NCBI RefSeq assembly: GCF_020991365.1
Contig: NZ_JAJLRA010000002.1
Location: 186,001 to 250,000, forward strand
Source: Streptacidiphilus sp. ASG 303
GTDB lineage: Bacteria > Actinomycetota > Actinomycetes > Streptomycetales > Streptomycetaceae
Length of the DNA stretch: 64,000 nucleotides
Direction: 5' to 3'
Below, piece after piece: positions 32,085 through 39,765 of the stretch (position 1 is the stretch's first letter; each line of letters opens with the position of its first letter). Under the pieces are notes generated by a model. That model was not told the origin of the DNA. It made no database searches and saw nothing but the letters and a program-made list of their open reading frames with translations. Both the position numbers and the translations under genes were made by a program.

Positions 32085-33311
32085 TCAGGAGACCGGCCGG
32101 GAGTCGGCCCAGCTCCCCTCGAACTCCTCGCGGTAGACGTCCAGCAGCCCCGGCTCCCCGCCGGCCGCCTCCGGGTCGCGGGCGGTGCCGCGCAGCACCA
32201 GGGCGGGCGACTCGGCGCCGCGGGAGCGCCTCAGGTAGGGCTGGACCACGGCGAGGCCCTGCGGGCGGCCGCCCTCGACCAGGTAGGCGGTGAAGCGGGG
32301 CGTCTCGTCGAAGACCCGGATCTCGAAGCCGCGGGGATCGCGCAGCCGGGCCCGGACCCGGCGCACGTGCATGATGTTGGCCTCCACCGACCGGGCCAGT
32401 TCGCCGCGCCCCAGGCCGAGCTCCCGCTCGCGGCGGCGCACCGCGCTGCTGGCGGGGTTGAGGAAGAGCAGGCGCGTCCGGCAGCCGCCGGCGGCCAGCC
32501 GGACCAGGCGCCTGCCGGTGAAGTTCTGGCAGAGCAGGGAGAGCCCTATGCCGACGGCGTCCAGCCGCTGCGCCCCGGCCAGCAGCTCCTCCACCGGCAG
32601 GTCGCGCTGGAGGCGGACCCGGTCGGAGTGGACCGAGGAGACGTCGGCGTAGCGGTCGCCGACGAGCTCCTCGACGACGTCGCCGGGGGTGCCGGGCACG
32701 GCCGCCCGGCCGCCGTCCAGCAGGGCCAGCAGGCGGGCGGCGGCCCGCTCCGCCTGGGCGAGGACCGTCTCGGACAGCGCCCGGTTGCGGGAGACGACGT
32801 GCCGGGCCACCTCCAGCTCGTCCAGGGCCAGCTCCACCTCGCGCCGGTCTGCGAGGTGCGGCTCGAAGCAGGGCCAGTGCTGCACCATGAGCTCGCGCAG
32901 CTGCGGGAGGGTCAGGAAGACGACCAGCCGGTCGTCGGCGGGGTCGAGCAGGTAGCCCTTGCGGCGGCTGACCTCGCGGACCGCCCCGGCGCGGTGGGCC
33001 CACTCCTCGCCGGCGGGGCCGGCCGCGGCGGTGACCCAGTCCTCGCCGTGGGCGGGCTCGTACACGGGGCGCAGCACGTCGGAGACGAGGGCGCGCATCC
33101 GCTGCTCGACGAGGTTGAGCCAGACGTACGCGCGGCCGGCGCGGCGCACCCGGCGACGGGCCTCCTCCCAGGCGTCCGGCCCCCAGACGGGCCCGGCCTC
33201 CGGGCTCCCGCCCTGGCGGGGCACGGTTCGGCCGGCGGCCGCCCTCCCGGCGGCGGGCGCGTCTCCGCGCACCGTGCCTCCCGCGGCACCCCCGTCGGCG
33301 GGGACCACCAT
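32085..33311 (-). CDS. SAV2148 family HEPN-domain protein
   Basis: A 408-residue protein that matches the Streptomyces SAV2148 family over its length, ending DVYREEFEGSWADSRPVS. The start MVVPADGG follows GTGAGG and is preferred over upstream GTG codons; the first 45 residues are variable. Conserved stretches include RAYVWLNLVEQRMRALV, SRRKGYLLDPADDRLVVFLT, LNPASSAVRRRERELGL and IRVFDETPRFTAYLV. R81-x6-H88 (RPVYEPAH) fits the Rx4-6H motif of HEPN ribonucleases. The C-terminal half resembles a phospholipase-D-like or nucleotide-sensing fold only loosely. The role is unknown; it is single-copy and conserved in the genus as I recall. Confidence 0.85.
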   Translation of the reverse strand: MVVPADGGAAGGTVRGDAPAAGRAAAGRTVPRQGGSPEAGPVWGPDAWEEARRRVRRAGRAYVWLNLVEQRMRALVSDVLRPVYEPAHGEDWVTAAAGPAGEEWAHRAGAVREVSRRKGYLLDPADDRLVVFLTLPQLRELMVQHWPCFEPHLADRREVELALDELEVARHVVSRNRALSETVLAQAERAAARLLALLDGGRAAVPGTPGDVVEELVGDRYADVSSVHSDRVRLQRDLPVEELLAGAQRLDAVGIGLSLLCQNFTGRRLVRLAAGGCRTRLLFLNPASSAVRRRERELGLGRGELARSVEANIMHVRRVRARLRDPRGFEIRVFDETPRFTAYLVEGGRPQGLAVVQPYLRRSRGAESPALVLRGTARDPEAAGGEPGLLDVYREEFEGSWADSRPVS

Positions 33312-33731
33312 GGAGTACCTCACCCTCCCCTGCCGATCCGGACGATCAAGGGTACTTCGCCACCGCCCGCCCCGCACGCGGATCGGCGGCCCGGACGTGC
33401 GTCCGAGGGCGCGACACGCGGGGGCGGTGCCGGGTCGCGCCCGGTTGCGGCGGTTTTCCGCCGGATAAGACACCCGTTCGGGCGAAGAAGTCACGAAAGG
33501 GCATCAGGACGACCTTCCGGTCGGCAAGTATGCGGGGGAGGGACGCCGCAGGACCGCCGGCCGGAGAGGCGGCGGGAGAGGCCGAGGGGAGGGCCGGAAG
33601 GGAGGGCCCGAGGGTGCCGCGCCCCGGGGAGACATGGCGCCCGGCCCCACCGGGCATACGGCACGCATCGGCGGCGTGCCCAGGCACGGTCCGGGCAGCC
33701 GCCCGCCGCGACGACGGGAAGATGAGGGACG
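33312..33731. other. Divergent promoter region between the HEPN gene and glgX
   Basis: This 420-bp stretch separates two divergent genes. It is less GC-rich around 33340-33360 and 33440-33540, where promoters are likely, but no -35/-10 pair could be assigned with confidence. GAGGGACG just before 33732 is the glgX ribosome-binding site. No small gene was recognised. Confidence 0.4.
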
Positions 33732-35918
33732 ATGCAGGTCTGGCCGGGACACCCGTACCCCCTCGGTGCCACCTACGACGGGGCCGGAACCAACTTCGCG
33801 GTCTTCTCGGAGGCCGCCGACCGGATCGAGCTCTGCCTGATCGGCGACGACGGGTCGGAGACCGCGGTGGAGCTGCGGGAGACCGACGCCTTCGTGCGCC
33901 ACGCCTACCTGCCCGGGGTCCAGCCCGGCCAGCGGTACGGCTTCCGGGTGCACGGCCCGTACGACCCGGAGCAGGGGCACCGCTGCAACAGCGCCAAGCT
34001 GCTGCTCGACCCGTACGCGAAGGCGATGAGCGGGTCGATCGACTGGCACGAGTCCGTGTACGGGTACCACTTCGGCGCCCCGGAGCGGCGCAACGACCTG
34101 GACTCCGCCCCGCACACCATGCACTCGGTGGTGATCAACCCCTACTTCGACTGGGGCAACGACCGGCCGCCGCGCACCGACTACCACCGCACCGTGCTGT
34201 ACGAGGCCCACGTGAAGGGGCTCACCAAGCTGCACCCCGGCATCCCGGAGGAGATCCGCGGCACCTATGCGGGCATCGCCCACCCGGCCGTGGTCGAGCA
34301 CCTGGTGGACCTCGGGGTGACTGCGATCGAGCTGATGCCGGTGCACCAGTTCGTCCACGACCACCGCCTGGCGGACATGGGCCTGTCGAACTACTGGGGC
34401 TACAACACCATCGGGTTCTTCGCCCCGCACTGCTCCTACTCCTCGGTCGGGGACCGCGGGCAGCAGGTGCAGGAGTTCAAGTCGATGGTCAAGGCCCTGC
34501 ACGCGGCCGGCATCGAGGTCATCCTCGACGTGGTCTACAACCACACCGCGGAGGGCAACCACCTCGGCCCGACCCTCTCCTTCCGCGGCCTGGACAACGA
34601 CAACTACTACCGGCTGGTCGGCGACGACAAGCGGTACTACGAGGACACCACCGGCACAGGCAACTCCCTGCTGATGCGCAGCCCCCACGTGCTGCAGCTG
34701 ATCATGGACTCGCTGCGCTACTGGGTCACCGACATGCACGTCGACGGCTTCCGCTTCGACCTGGCCGCCACCCTGGCGCGGCAGTTCCACGAGGTGGACC
34801 GGCTGTCGTCCTTCTTCGACCTCGTGCAGCAGGACCCGGTGGTCTCCCAGGTCAAGCTGATCGCCGAGCCGTGGGACGTCGGCGAGGGCGGCTACCAGGT
34901 GGGCAACTTCCCGCCGCTGTGGACCGAGTGGAACGGCAAGTACCGCGACACCGTGCGCGACCTGTGGCGCGGGGAGAACGCCACGCTCGCCGAGTTCGGC
35001 TCCCGGCTGACCGGCTCCTCCGACCTCTACCAGGACGACGGCCGCCGGCCGATCGCGTCCATCAACTTCGTCACCTGCCACGACGGCTTCACCCTGCGCG
35101 ACCTGGTCTCGTACAACGAGAAGCACAACGAGGCCAACGGCGAGGACAACCGCGACGGCGAGAGCCACAACCGCTCGTGGAACTGCGGGGCCGAGGGCGA
35201 GACCGACGACGAGGGCGTGCAGGAGCTGCGCGCCCGCCAGCAGCGGAACTTCATCGCCACCCTCATGCTCTCCCAGGGCGTGCCGATGCTCTCCCACGGC
35301 GACGAGCTGGGCCGCACCCAGCAGGGCAACAACAACGCCTACTGCCAGGACAGCGAGCTGGCCTGGGTGCACTGGCCGAAGGCCGCCGCCCAGACCCCGC
35401 CCGCGAGCACCGGCGGCCTGCCGCACGGCACGGCGCAGCCGGAGGACGCGGCCGAACCGGCGGCGCAGCTGCTGGAGTTCACCCGGTCCATGGTGTGGCT
35501 GCGCCGCGACCACCCGGTCTTCCGCCGTCGGCGCTTCTTCCACGGCCGGCCCGTCTCCGGCACCCACGACGACCTCTCCGACATCGCCTGGTTCACCCCC
35601 GACGGCCGGGAGATGACCGACGACGACTGGAGCGCCTCGTACGCCAAGTCGATGACGGTCTTCCTCAACGGCTACGCCATCTCCGAGCCCGACCGGCGCG
35701 GCGGGAAGATCGTGGACGACTCCTTCCTGCTGATGTTCAACGCCCACTACGAGCCGCTGGACTTCGTGGTGCCGGTGAACCACGGCCGCGAGTGGCAGGT
35801 GGTGGTGGACACCGCCCTGCCCAGGACGATCACGCCGGGCACGGGGGCGCGGGTGAAGGCGGGAGACCGGCTGCGGCTGGCCGACCGCTCGCTGATCGTG
35901 CTCCAGCGTCCCGCCTAG
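33732..35918 (+). CDS. glgX: Glycogen debranching enzyme GlgX (isoamylase-type, TreX)
   Basis: A 728-residue GH13 isoamylase-type enzyme. An N-terminal CBM48 domain (about residues 10-110; YPLGATYDGAGTNFAVFSEAAD) precedes the barrel. Catalytic segments are visible: DVVYNHTAEGN, the nucleophile in DGFRFDLAATLA, the acid in KLIAEPWDVGEGGYQVG, and VTCHDGFTLRDLV. It hydrolyses alpha-1,6 branches of glycogen to release linear maltooligosaccharides. These are the substrate of TreY, encoded 7.6 kb further on, so the three genes make trehalose from glycogen. It ends at two consecutive strong stem-loops. Confidence 0.97.
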   Translation: MQVWPGHPYPLGATYDGAGTNFAVFSEAADRIELCLIGDDGSETAVELRETDAFVRHAYLPGVQPGQRYGFRVHGPYDPEQGHRCNSAKLLLDPYAKAMSGSIDWHESVYGYHFGAPERRNDLDSAPHTMHSVVINPYFDWGNDRPPRTDYHRTVLYEAHVKGLTKLHPGIPEEIRGTYAGIAHPAVVEHLVDLGVTAIELMPVHQFVHDHRLADMGLSNYWGYNTIGFFAPHCSYSSVGDRGQQVQEFKSMVKALHAAGIEVILDVVYNHTAEGNHLGPTLSFRGLDNDNYYRLVGDDKRYYEDTTGTGNSLLMRSPHVLQLIMDSLRYWVTDMHVDGFRFDLAATLARQFHEVDRLSSFFDLVQQDPVVSQVKLIAEPWDVGEGGYQVGNFPPLWTEWNGKYRDTVRDLWRGENATLAEFGSRLTGSSDLYQDDGRRPIASINFVTCHDGFTLRDLVSYNEKHNEANGEDNRDGESHNRSWNCGAEGETDDEGVQELRARQQRNFIATLMLSQGVPMLSHGDELGRTQQGNNNAYCQDSELAWVHWPKAAAQTPPASTGGLPHGTAQPEDAAEPAAQLLEFTRSMVWLRRDHPVFRRRRFFHGRPVSGTHDDLSDIAWFTPDGREMTDDDWSASYAKSMTVFLNGYAISEPDRRGGKIVDDSFLLMFNAHYEPLDFVVPVNHGREWQVVVDTALPRTITPGTGARVKAGDRLRLADRSLIVLQRPA

Positions 35919-35986
35919 CCCGCTCGGCCCGCGCAGCACGCTCGGCCCGCGCAGTCCGGCCGGGTCCCGTACGACGGGGCGCGGCG

Positions 35987-36035
35987 GCAGCCGTCCGCCC
36001 CTCCCGGATGCTCCCCGGGAGGGGCGGACGGCTGC
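35987..36035 (+). terminator. First strong terminator after glgX
   Basis: A perfect 21-bp inverted repeat (35987-36007 with 36015-36035) around a 7-base loop. Confidence 0.9.
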
Positions 36036-36040
36036 GTCAC

Positions 36041-36088
36041 GGCCGCCGGTGACGGGCGGCCTCGCACGGCCGCCCGTCACCGGCGGCC
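36041..36088. terminator. Second strong terminator, back to back with the first
   Basis: Another perfect 21-bp inverted repeat (36041-36061 with 36068-36088) and a 6-base loop, five bases beyond the first. Its arms share no sequence with the first one. Confidence 0.9.
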
Positions 36089-36099
36089 GCACGAGGGGT

Positions 36100-36132
36100 G
36101 CCCCGCCGGGAACGGCGCGCCCCCGGCGGGGC
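36100..36132 (-). terminator. Third stem-loop, downstream of the lipoprotein gene
   Basis: Perfect 11-bp arms (GCCCCGCCGGG at 36100-36110, complement at 36122-36132), 14 bases after the stop of the minus-strand lipoprotein gene. Confidence 0.75.
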
Positions 36133-36146
36133 GGAGGGCGGCCGGC

Positions 36147-36974
36147 TCAGCGGAAGGACGGGTGGATCTCGGCGGCCTTGTCGTCGCAGATCGCGAAGAC
36201 CTGCGCGGGCGGCAGCAGGGCGAAGTCGGTCGCCCGGACCAGGCCGCGCGAGTACTTGGCCCGCACCACCTTGGTCTGGGACAGGCCGCCGTACACGTCC
36301 CTGACCGCGCCCTGCACGGTCAGCACCACCGAGCCGTAGGCGAACGACGAGTCCCGCACCACGCCCAGCACGGCCAGGGCGTCGCGCCGGGCACGGTCCC
36401 GGGCCCCCCGGTCGGCGAGTGCGGAGCTGACCGTCCAGGTGACCGACAGCTGGTTGCCGCCGTGCGCGCTGAACGCCGTCCTCAGGTGGGCCGGCGGGTG
36501 GCCGCCGCGCTCCACGGCGGCGGAGAGCCGGGCGGTGAGGCGCACCAGCGCGGCGTCGGTCGCCGCCCGGGCGGACCCGGCGCCGCCGCCGGGCGCCGAC
36601 GGCCGGCCGCCCCCGCCCGGCGTCGCGGTCGCGGCCGGGTCGTAGACGCCGGACGCGGCGGCGGTGGGCAGCTGGTCGCCGGGCACGGCGGTCTGCGGAC
36701 CGACCTTGGCGGGGTCGGCGCCGTACCGCTGGGCGGGTCCGCTCGCGCAGCCCGCGGCGGCCAGGACCGGCAGCAGGACCGCGGCGACCGACCCGGCGGC
36801 CAGCGCCCGCCGACGTCCGGGGGTCCGCCCCGGGCCGGCGGCGGACGCCGCGGGCAGGGCGGACGCCGCGGGCGGGGCGGACGCCGCGCGGACCGCGGCC
36901 TCCGGGCGGGGGCCGGCCGCGGGAGCCGGGCCCGCCTCCCGCCCGCGCCCCCGGCGGGGGCCGGGGCCCGTCAC
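36147..36974 (-). CDS. Hypothetical lipoprotein of the beta-helix/GT2 locus
   Basis: A 275-residue protein starting GTG inside the ugd stop codon (GTGA), so coupled to it. A Pro/Ala/Arg-rich stretch of about 45 residues precedes a signal peptide with lipobox LAAAGC (VAAVLLPVLAAAGCASG), so the mature protein should be anchored outside the membrane. The mature part has a disordered linker and then a conserved-looking domain (DALVRLTARLSAAVERGG through LLPPAQVFAICDDKAAEIHP). I do not recognise a family. As the last gene of the operon it may help export, anchor or stabilise the polymer. Confidence 0.75.
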   Translation of the reverse strand: MTGPGPRRGRGREAGPAPAAGPRPEAAVRAASAPPAASALPAASAAGPGRTPGRRRALAAGSVAAVLLPVLAAAGCASGPAQRYGADPAKVGPQTAVPGDQLPTAAASGVYDPAATATPGGGGRPSAPGGGAGSARAATDAALVRLTARLSAAVERGGHPPAHLRTAFSAHGGNQLSVTWTVSSALADRGARDRARRDALAVLGVVRDSSFAYGSVVLTVQGAVRDVYGGLSQTKVVRAKYSRGLVRATDFALLPPAQVFAICDDKAAEIHPSFR

Positions 36975-38314
36975 GGACGTCCGAGCGCCCGGTACTCCCA
37001 CCCGGCGGCGCGCCACCGGGCGGGGTCCAGGGCGTGCCGTCCGTCGACGATGCGGCGCCCGGCGACCACCGCGCCCATCGCCTCGGGGTCGATCTCGCGG
37101 AACTCGGTCCACTCGGTGAGCAGCGCCACCACGTCCGCCCCGGCGGCGACGTCCAGCGCGCTCTCCCCGTAGACGAGCTGCGGGTAGGAGCGCCGGGCGT
37201 TGTCCATGCCCGCCGGGTCGAAGACGCGGACCTCGGCGCCGGCCCGCTGGAGTGCGGCGGCCACGTCGAGGGCGGGGGCGTCGCGGATGTCGTCGGAGTT
37301 CGGCTTGAAGGTGGCGCCGAGGGCGGCGATCCGCACCCCGTCCAGCGAGCCGCCGGCCAGCTCCCGGACCAGGTCCACGGTGCGGGCGCGGCGGCGCTGG
37401 TTGATGGCGTCGACCTCGCGGAGGAAGGCCACCGCCTGGCCGACGCCGAGCTCCTCCGCCCGGTGCTTGAACGCCCGGATGTCCTTGGGCAGGCAGCCGC
37501 CGCCGAAGCCGAGGCCCGGCTTGAGGAACCGGCCGCCGATGCGGTCGTCGTAGGCCAGCGCCTCGGCGAGGCGGGTGACGTCCGCGCCGGTGGCCTCGCA
37601 GACCTCGGCCATGGCGTTGATGTAGGAGATCTTGGTGGCCAGGAAGGAGTTGGCGGCGACCTTGACCAGTTCGGCGGTGGGCAGGTCGGTGACCACCACC
37701 GGCGAGCCCTGCGCGATGACGGGCGCGAAGGCGGCGCGCAGCCGCTGCTCGGCCCAGTCGGAGGCCACGCCGAAGACGAGCCGGTCGGGCCGCATGGTGT
37801 CGTCGACGGCGAAGCCCTCGCGGAGGAACTCGGGGTTCCAGGCGAGCTCGACCTCCTCCCGGGCGGGGGCGACGGCCTGCACGAGCGCGGTGAGGCGGGC
37901 GGCGGTGCCCACGGGCACGGTGGACTTGCCGACGATGAGGGAGCGCCGGTCCAGGTGGGCGGCGAGCGCCCGGACGGCGCCGTCGACGTAGCTGAGGTCG
38001 GCGGCCTGGGAGCCCTTCTGCTGCGGGGTGCCGACGCAGACGAAGTGCACGTCGCCGAAGGCGGCGGCCTCCTCGAAGGAGGTGGTGAAGGAGAGCCGGC
38101 CGGACTCCAGCGCCTTGGCGAGGAGTTCGGGCAGGCCGGGTTCGAAGAAGGGCACCTCGCCGGAGGCCAGCCGCTCGATCTTGCGCTCGTCCACGTCGAC
38201 GCCGAGCACCTCGAAGCCGAGGACGGCCATGCAGACGGCGTGGGTGGCACCGAGGTAGCCGGTGCCGATCACGGTGAGGCGGGGCGGTCTGTGCGGGTCG
38301 CTGTGCAGGTCCAT
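36971..38314 (-). CDS. ugd: UDP-glucose 6-dehydrogenase (nucleotide-sugar dehydrogenase)
   Basis: A 447-residue NAD-dependent enzyme that oxidises UDP-glucose to UDP-glucuronate. Rossmann motif VIGTGYLGATHAVCMA at about residues 15-30, GKSTVPVGTA, NPEFLREG, and the catalytic cysteine C274 in GFGGGCLPKD are all present. It is placed between a beta-helix gene (11 bases upstream) and the lipoprotein gene. The product would supply a uronic-acid precursor for the GT2 synthase of the same operon. A GDP-mannose or UDP-ManNAc dehydrogenase role cannot be ruled out from sequence alone. Confidence 0.92.
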   Translation of the reverse strand: MDLHSDPHRPPRLTVIGTGYLGATHAVCMAVLGFEVLGVDVDERKIERLASGEVPFFEPGLPELLAKALESGRLSFTTSFEEAAAFGDVHFVCVGTPQQKGSQAADLSYVDGAVRALAAHLDRRSLIVGKSTVPVGTAARLTALVQAVAPAREEVELAWNPEFLREGFAVDDTMRPDRLVFGVASDWAEQRLRAAFAPVIAQGSPVVVTDLPTAELVKVAANSFLATKISYINAMAEVCEATGADVTRLAEALAYDDRIGGRFLKPGLGFGGGCLPKDIRAFKHRAEELGVGQAVAFLREVDAINQRRRARTVDLVRELAGGSLDGVRIAALGATFKPNSDDIRDAPALDVAAALQRAGAEVRVFDPAGMDNARRSYPQLVYGESALDVAAGADVVALLTEWTEFREIDPEAMGAVVAGRRIVDGRHALDPARWRAAGWEYRALGRP

Positions 38315-38325
38315 GGAGTCCCCCT

Positions 38326-39540
38326 CTAGGAGCAGGTGCCGTTGGTGAGGCCCTTGGCGGCGGCGGTCGCCTTGTTGCTGCAGGCCACGGTGTTGCTGTC
38401 CGGCGACTGGACGTTGAAGCCGTAGCCCGGCCCGTCGACCTGGGCGGTGTTGTCCTTGAAGACGTTGCCCTTGCCCCAGCCGTCGACGACCTGGTGCGTC
38501 TGGAAGCCGTCGGCGAGGCTGTGGGTGCCGGTGTTGCCCTGGATCAGCCAGTCGTTGCCCTTGACGTCGACCCAGGAGTCGTTGTGGCTGCCCTTGAGCT
38601 TCGAGCCGTCGAAGGTGTTGTCCTCGAGGACGCCGTGCGAGGTGCCCTCCTTGATGTCGACGGACTCGGCGGTGGTGCCGCTGATGTGGTTGCCGCGGAC
38701 GGTGTTGCGGTCGCTGTTGTCGGGCCTGCCGCCGCTGACGGTGGGCCAGTTGCTGACCGCGCTGCCGATGTAGATCCCCTCGCCGAACTTGTCGCGGCGC
38801 AGCCCGGTGTCGCTGACGGTGTTGCCCTCCACCGTGTTGTCGCTGGAGAAGTTGCGCAGGTGGATGGCCTCGTCACCGATCTGCGTGACCGTCAGGCCCT
38901 TGATGAGGGTGTGCTGGACCTTGTCCGCCATCACGCCCTTCTGGCTGTTGCGGACGGTGAAGCCGATCACCCGCCACCAGCTGGCCCCGTCGAGGTGGAG
39001 GGCGTAGCCCTTCTTGACGCCGCCGCCGTCGATGACCGCGCCGGGTCCGCCGCACAGCACGATCGGCTGCTGCTCGGTGCCGGGCGTCTTCGCGGTGAAC
39101 TTGCCGGTGTAGGTGCCGTCGGCGATCTGGATGACGTCGCCGGGCTTGGCGTCGGTGAGCGCCCGCTGGAGGCCGTCGGCGTCCTGCACGGTGGTGGTGG
39201 CGACGGGGCACGCGTCCGAGCCCGGGGCGGGCGGCGCGGACGCGCCGTCGGAGGCGGACGGCGCGTCGGAGGGCTCCCCGGTGCCGGGCGCCGGGGAGGC
39301 CGGGGCGTCCGACGGGGTGCCGGTGGAGAGGGTGGGGCCGACCTGCCCGGTGGCACCGGCGCCCGCGACCCGCTGCCCGCCGCCGTCGCCGCCGCCGGAC
39401 AGGGCGACGACCAGGGCGACGAGGGCGATCAGGAAGGCACCGCCGGCCAGCCAGACCGCGGGGCCGCGCATCCACTCCGGGCGGCCGCCGCCCGGCGGGG
39501 GCGTGGGCGGGCTGGTCGGCATGGGCGGTGTCTCGGACAT
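38326..39540 (-). CDS. Membrane-anchored right-handed parallel beta-helix protein, lyase/epimerase-like
   Basis: A 404-residue protein. A short Pro-rich cytoplasmic start is followed by one transmembrane helix (GPAVWLAGGAFLIALVALVVAL, about residues 29-50), a Ser/Pro/Asp linker, and a parallel beta-helix from about residue 110 to the end. The helix opens like polysaccharide lyases (LQRALTDAKPGDVIQIADGTYTG) and has SVDIKEGTSHGVLEDNTFDG and NDSWVDVKGNDWLIQGNTG coils, which resemble pectate- and chondroitin/alginate-lyase-type helices. It could cut or epimerise the polymer made by the GT2 enzyme. Start ATG at 39540 has GAGGA upstream. Confidence 0.8.
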   Translation of the reverse strand: MSETPPMPTSPPTPPPGGGRPEWMRGPAVWLAGGAFLIALVALVVALSGGGDGGGQRVAGAGATGQVGPTLSTGTPSDAPASPAPGTGEPSDAPSASDGASAPPAPGSDACPVATTTVQDADGLQRALTDAKPGDVIQIADGTYTGKFTAKTPGTEQQPIVLCGGPGAVIDGGGVKKGYALHLDGASWWRVIGFTVRNSQKGVMADKVQHTLIKGLTVTQIGDEAIHLRNFSSDNTVEGNTVSDTGLRRDKFGEGIYIGSAVSNWPTVSGGRPDNSDRNTVRGNHISGTTAESVDIKEGTSHGVLEDNTFDGSKLKGSHNDSWVDVKGNDWLIQGNTGTHSLADGFQTHQVVDGWGKGNVFKDNTAQVDGPGYGFNVQSPDSNTVACSNKATAAAKGLTNGTCS

Positions 39541-39664
39541 CGGGATCCTCGGTGGGTGCGGTTCGGGACGGACGGGGCGGAGCTGCCGGACGGGACGGGC
39601 CGGCCGGTGCGGGATCCTCTCACGGGCGGATCCCGCGCCGGACCGGGCCGGGGCGCCGCGGAGG

Positions 39665-39682
39665 CGGCCGTGCACACGGCCG
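39665..39682. repeat. Inverted repeat between the two beta-helix genes
   Basis: CGGCCGTG-CA-CACGGCCG lies in the 225-bp gap between the two beta-helix genes. The gap also carries GC-rich partly complementary segments near 39720-39765. It may act as an intra-operon terminator or be incidental. Confidence 0.45.
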
Positions 39683-39765
39683 GGACCGGTGCGGGCCGGC
39701 GGGATGCCCGGCCCGGTGCGCCGGTCCCGCGGGCGGACCGGCCGGGGCCGGCCCGCCGGCCGGGC

